Positions 59,356-64,000 of a stretch of 64,000 nt of DNA are shown in pieces. The notes beneath the pieces were generated by a model. It saw only the letters and a program-made list of their open reading frames with translations. It ran no database searches and was not told the origin of the DNA. The position numbers and the translations under genes are program-made. Numbering within the stretch: position 1 is the first letter of the stretch; each line of letters begins with the position of its first letter. The stretch is from Sisyra terminalis (taxonomy: Eukaryota > Arthropoda > Insecta > Neuroptera > Sisyridae), in NCBI GenBank assembly GCA_958496175.1, contig OY292277.1, forward strand, positions 49,983,050 through 50,047,049. Direction: 5' to 3'.

Positions 59356-59604
59356 TACAGGTACTCTTGGGTACCATAAAAAAAGAGGAACACAACAATA
59401 ACAGAATAGAACAGAACAATAACAATTAAAGAAACTCAATTTCGGATTTATCGGATTGAGGACTTATTGTTACCAAACTGCTTAAACTATGATTATAAAT
59501 TTAGTCGAGACTTGCCAAAAATTAAAAATTTTGTAACTATTTCTATAATTTTTCAATTTTAAAGGGGTGAAAAAAGGGTGGAAATTGAAATATCCGAACG
59601 TTTT

Positions 59605-60300
59605 CTTTTTCAACTGGAAACCAACGAAAATTTAATTGTAGCAAATATATAGCAAATATAAAAATGAATAAAATATTAAAGACTGTTTTTTTTTTAATTT
59701 TCCTGGTTTAAGGGATGAAAAAACCTTTAAAACTTCAAAAAACATTCTTAAACTTTTCAGAACTCTCCGTATTATTACTAAGAATCTTTTTCCTAGTTTA
59801 TAAATCCTCTTCTTCTACAAATTGATAGACCTTATTTACAAAAAAACTTTTTCAACTATGTCGATGCTTTCTAATGATCTTTTGCAATCTAAATTCTAAT
59901 TAAATTATGAAAGGACTTAAAATCTTTGGAAGTTCTTGTCAAATTTCTTGATTTTCCATATTTTCCTGGCTATTTAAAACTAGGATACATTAGAGGTAAG
60001 AGAAACAAGTAGAAAATTTGTCATTGTTGAAAAAATTCTACGTACATAAAAAAAAAACTAATTTGTAGAAGAAGAGGAAGAAGTTGATCTCTCTGTTGAC
60101 GAAGAGGATTTGTAAACTAGGAAAAAGATTCTTAGTAATAATAAGGAGAGTTCTGAAAAGTTTAATAATGTTTTTTTGAGGTCTTAAATGTTTTTTTCAT
60201 CCCTTAAACCAGAAAAATTAAAAAAAAAATCAGTCTTTAATCTTTTATTCATTTTTATATTTGCTACAATTAAATTTCCATTAGTTTCCAGTTCAAAAAG
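59605..60300. mobile_element. foldback element P1
   Basis: CTTTTTCAACTGGAAAC at 59,605 pairs with GTTTCCAGTTCAAAAAG at 60,284-60,300. Pairing continues through TTTCATCCCTTAAACCAG near 60,196 and its inverse near 59,704, to a centre near 59,953. No coding frame and no TTAATATTAATATTAA motif. Confidence 0.85.
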
Positions 60301-60822
60301 AACTAAAGATTTGGAGACAAAGTGTTCCACTTAGTTATCTTCAAATCGACAGAAAATCGGTTAGATATTTCTTAAATTTTACGAAAGAAAGTGCATTCTT
60401 TTTAGCATTAAAATACAGAACAATTTTAAGCTTTAATCAAAGTATAAGTATAAAATTGGTTCAACTTAACAAAAAATCATGTTAATTCTAGCAAACTAAA
60501 AATTAATTTTAGCATGAAACCATTAAAATTTTCATAAAAATTCAAGTTTTGCTAGTAAATGATTAGTTGGAACATGGTTTTTGGTATTTATTCATTTTTG
60601 ATTTATCTTCTTGAATAATTGGAACCAAACTATTTGGATATAAAACTAGTATTCTAGTAAATATGGGAAACCAAAATCGAAAAAAAAATTGGCTTTCATT
60701 GAAAGCCATATTGACCATAACCTTGTTAATAATCAAAAAAAACAAGTGAAGATTTACAGGGGAATAATTGTTTCATTCTAAAAATAGAAGATGATAAAAT
60801 TCAGATCTCAGCTTTTATTAAA

Positions 60823-60985
60823 TAAGAAGACAATTCAAGTTGTTTAAGATTGGTTTTTTTTTATTTAATATTTTTTAATATTCAAATTAGCTACGTTTCG
60901 TTACGTATTGTAACTTCATCAAGCTTCTTGATTCACAAAAATAAAATATTTTCAATTTAAATAACCTGAATTGTCTTCTTATCTA
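60823..60985. mobile_element. short TIR element H, third copy
   Basis: The inverted ends are AAGAAGACAATTCAAG and CTGAATTGTCTTCTT. A decayed hammerhead-like core (TTGATGA, A, stem, GAAAC) lies on the minus strand at about 60,895-60,921. Confidence 0.7.
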
Positions 60986-61250
60986 AAAATAGTCTTAATC
61001 AATAAACACGATTCAACAATCGATTAATAATAAATAATAATTAAGATGATTTGGCAATAAAAAGTAACATATTTATTTACAGTAAGAGGGCAAATGCTTT
61101 AAGTGATTGAAATTTATAGTGACAGCAAAAAAAATGTTTATGTATCCAAAACAATAATACAAACATCAAACTTAACAAGTTAATTTATTTGATTGTTAAA
61201 TTAGATCTGAGATACATATAAAACATAAAATAATATATTGAGATCTCAAT

Positions 61251-61346
61251 ATGGATTTTCATTTAACAACGGAAAGTCCCGAAAAAGGTGGAAATCCCCC
61301 AGAGAAACAGACGGTCAAAAGTTTCGAGGATCTAATGTTTAAATAA
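61251..61346 (+). other. 31-codon open frame with coding-like composition, unrecognised
   Basis: The frame begins MDFHLTTESPEKGG, ends VKSFEDLMFK and stops at TAA. Its charged, low-Phe/Ile composition differs from the chance frames around it. It could be a first coding exon, a small peptide or chance. No splice donor is obvious except AAAG|GTGGAA inside it. I do not recognise it. Confidence 0.2.
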
Positions 61347-62162
61347 TTAAATTCGCCTCATTTACAACTACCTTTTCCTTTTAGCAGTACTCAAACCTAA
61401 ATAGGCTGATAGGTTCTTGCAATTAAGGTTCAAAGCTTCACAAATATGATGAGAATTTGAATAAATTTTGGTATCTAAAACCATAACTAGTAAAACTTAA
61501 TCTATTTCAGATGAGTTAATGTTGATTTTTTCATCTCTAAAATTGTAATTAGAATTCACGAAAGTTGAATGTTATTTCTGGAATTTTAATAAAATAATTC
61601 ACTCCTAGCATACCAAACGTAGTTAGTGAATTATTTAAAAATTTTTTATTCTCAAATATTGAATGGTAATTTGAAGGAATTGGTGCCAAATGTTTGGTAT
61701 AAAAATCATAAACCGTCTAAATAAATAAAATTCCTGGTTTAATATTTGATAAAATAATTATACTTATCACTAATTCAATAATGCTTTGATGGTACTTAAT
61801 TGAAATTAATTTTTAATTTTCAAACAAATAGACTTCAAAGCAGTCATTAAATATTTACAAAATAGAAGGAAATAACTTCTATAAACATTATTGATTGATT
61901 ATTTAATACTTCAATAACGCTATAATGCCACAAGAGGTGAGTACTCACAATGGAAACTATGTATATATAACTCATCAAATATATTATTAATCCATTACAA
62001 ACTTTATTGTAATATTAGCTGATATCGACGACTTCAGCTTGTCATACTATTATGGCACGAGAAAATTTTAAATTTTTGAAAAAGATCTATCAATCTTTAT
62101 CATTTTTGCTTTGAAAACTAAATTAGAATGGCAAACTTTTCTTGATTTTAATTTTATACTGT
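61347..62162. other. AT-rich stretch, no gene seen
   Basis: There is no open frame of note and no repeat shared with the rest of the window. Confidence 0.5.
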
Positions 62163-62163
62163 A

Positions 62164-62220
62164 CTAGATGATCCCCGCGACTTCGTCTGCGTAACGTAGG
62201 TGCAGAATTTATTTCTATGT
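62164..62220 (-). mobile_element. Helitron-type 3' terminus (minus strand)
   Basis: On the minus strand GACGAAGTCGCGGGGATCAT is followed by CTAG and then a host T. GCGAAGCCGCGGG..CTAGT-type ends are common Helitron 3' termini in insects. The body at 62.2-62.78 kb is AT-rich with no helicase motif. Confidence 0.5.
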
Positions 62221-62780
62221 TATTATTAACAGAAACAAAACTGAAATTTATAATTTATTAATTATTATTTACACTTATAAAATTCAAAATTTCGATTGTT
62301 GATTAACTCTACATTTTCTCATACAAACTTAGTGATCTCTTTTATTCTTTTAGGGTAGGAATTTTCAAAAAAAAAATTCTTATCAGATGTCTACTTCTTA
62401 TAAGGAATACATCGTATATTAAATTTTCATCAGTCAGAGGAGATATATAATTACACGATTTTATGTATGCACGGTTTTAAAAACGTATTTACTGTAAGTT
62501 TTATTACTTTTATTATTATTACTACTACTATTTTAATTTTTGTAAATATTTCAATATTTTTTTTCTAGAAGCTACCATTAGTCCCTAAACAATATCCAAA
62601 TTTCAAATAAATCGATTAAAAAGTTTTTGAGAAAATTTTTTTTTCTGACTTCAGCTTTTTTCCATTTTTGAAGAAACGGTAATATATAGGGATCTAAAAC
62701 TTGTCGAATTAAGGTATCTTAATAGTACCAACATATCCTGAAATTTTTAAACCAAATACTCTGGGTTCGATTCACTATAC
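62221..62780. other. AT-rich stretch, possibly body of Helitron-type element
   Basis: It has no coding frame. The phrase AAATAAATCGATTAAAAAGTT (about 62,606) resembles tails of degenerate insect repeats, but I cannot assign it. Confidence 0.35.
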
Positions 62781-64000
62781 TTATAAGTGTGGGTCAAAAA
62801 AATTGGTTATTTTTTTTTTACAAGTGACACGGAAAATAGGTTGCCAGACGCCTTAAAAAAATTCTCACCAAGTATGAGCTCTTAATTTTAATAGGAAGAT
62901 CCTCCGCATCGCAGTTTTGTATTTTTTTCTCAGACCAATAGAAAAAAATTCATACCTCATCATTTATCGATTGTACAGAAAAATGTTCTGAAAGAATTTT
63001 TTAAGGAGATTTAATGCTCTACAAAAAAGGTATCTTATATTTTTTCCGTAAGCCTCATCATTTGAAAAATATTAAGGATTAAATTTTGATTATTTTAAGA
63101 CAAATTTCATTTTTGTTTATGAATTTTATAACTCGACAATAAATGACTCTTATACAATGCGCAATACAAATTTTTGTTGGAAATTAACTGCTCTATAAAA
63201 ATTGTTTCTTATGTTTTGGCGATTAAATTAACCCTTCAAAAGATATTTATCACCAAACTTTCATGTGTACGGATTTTAATAGTTTTTGATGAGATATTCG
63301 AAAAATTTCAATTTAATTTATAATTTTTGAGAAAATTTACACGAATTATAGTTTTTATCAACTGAGAAACTTCAAAATATTTTTCAAGTTTTTTTACATA
63401 CTGAAATATATCATAGTATATGTATAATGAAAGCTTTACTTTTTTTATAAATAAATATTTAACTAAGCGATAAATAATGTACAATTTTTTGTTTTAAATG
63501 GAGTCAAATATACTTAAGCATAAAAAAAAAACTTGAAAAATATTTTGAAGTTTCTCAGTTGATAAAAACTAAAATTCGTGTAAATTTTCTCAAAAATTAT
63601 AAATTAAATTGAAATTTTTCGAACATCTCATCAAAAACTTTTAAAACCCGTACACATGAAAGTTTGATGTTGAATATCTTTTGAACGGTTAATTTAATCG
63701 CCAAAACATAAGAAACCATTTTTATAGAGCAGTTAATATCCAACAAAAATTTGTATTGCGCAATGAATAAGAATCATTTATTGTCGAGTTATAAAATACA
63801 TAAACAAAAATGAAATTTGTCTTAAAATAATCAAAATTAAATCCTTAATATCTTTCAAATGGTGAGGCTTACGGAAAAAATATAGAATACCTTTTTTGTA
63901 GAGCATTAAATTTCCTAAAAAATTATTTCAGAACATTTTTCTGTACAATCGATAAATGATGAGGTATGAATTTTTTTCTATTGGACTGAGAAAACAATAC
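62781..64000. mobile_element. foldback element V, runs off the window end
   Basis: GTGGGTCAAAAAAATTGG near 62,790 resembles the Y-family end, and CTCTTAATTTTAATAGGAAG (about 62,879) is a decayed shared palindrome. ACCTCATCATTTATCGATTG near 62,957 pairs with CAATCGATAAATGATGAGGT near 63,946, centred near 63,460. The right end lies beyond 64,000. Confidence 0.8.

Overview
The window is AT-rich eukaryotic DNA with very small introns (59-83 bp) in its one recognisable gene and many interspersed repeats. That gene encodes a secreted class-2 semaphorin (Sema-2A/2B type), a family of protostome axon-guidance ligands. Together these point to an insect. I cannot name the order with confidence; a parasitoid wasp-like genome is only a guess.

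The gene lies on the minus strand from 57,494 down to 47,425. I rebuilt ten exons at base resolution. All have GT/AG borders and consistent phases, and they encode 640 residues: most of the Sema domain, the PSI domain, the Ig domain, the basic/Trp tail and a separate last coding exon 3.1 kb downstream. The 5' exons (signal peptide and start of the Sema domain) are beyond the right edge, or were not seen in 57.5-64 kb. Each of the three long introns contains at least one long inverted-repeat element.

The rest is dominated by mobile and repeated DNA. At 2.2-4.4 kb there are a tRNA-like SINE, a Tc1-like transposase relic, a Helitron helicase relic and a Helitron 3' end. At 10-17.7 kb there are several TIR and foldback elements, some nested. 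At 19.4-28.3 kb a 6.4 kb nested palindrome bounded by TA dinucleotides sits between satellite arrays in opposite orientation. A second satellite array lies at 30.4-32.0 kb, flanked by short TIR elements. At 33-34.8 kb is a foldback cluster. At 36.4-38.2 kb is a 288-bp tandem repeat split by a foldback. At 39.5-43.6 kb is a 1.75 kb tandem duplication carrying tRNA-like SINEs. At 45.1-46.3 kb are a Tigger/pogo-type MITE and a mariner relic split by a hAT-type MITE. At 59.6-64 kb are more foldbacks and a second Helitron end.

The most unusual signals are three. First, the 6.4 kb element is a palindrome made of palindromes: a 1-kb module with tRNA-like and TGACGTCA sequences occurs four times, and a spliced gene fragment lies near each end. 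Second, several families of long foldback elements with mostly different bodies share a 20-bp palindrome, TCTTAATATTAATATTAAGA, close to their ends, and some share related termini and an 8-bp target duplication. Third, a hammerhead-like core (CTGANGA, one extra A, a perfect stem, GAAA) recurs in unrelated repeat families. No rRNA gene, CRISPR array or functional tRNA was found. Large AT-rich stretches hold nothing I can support as a gene.
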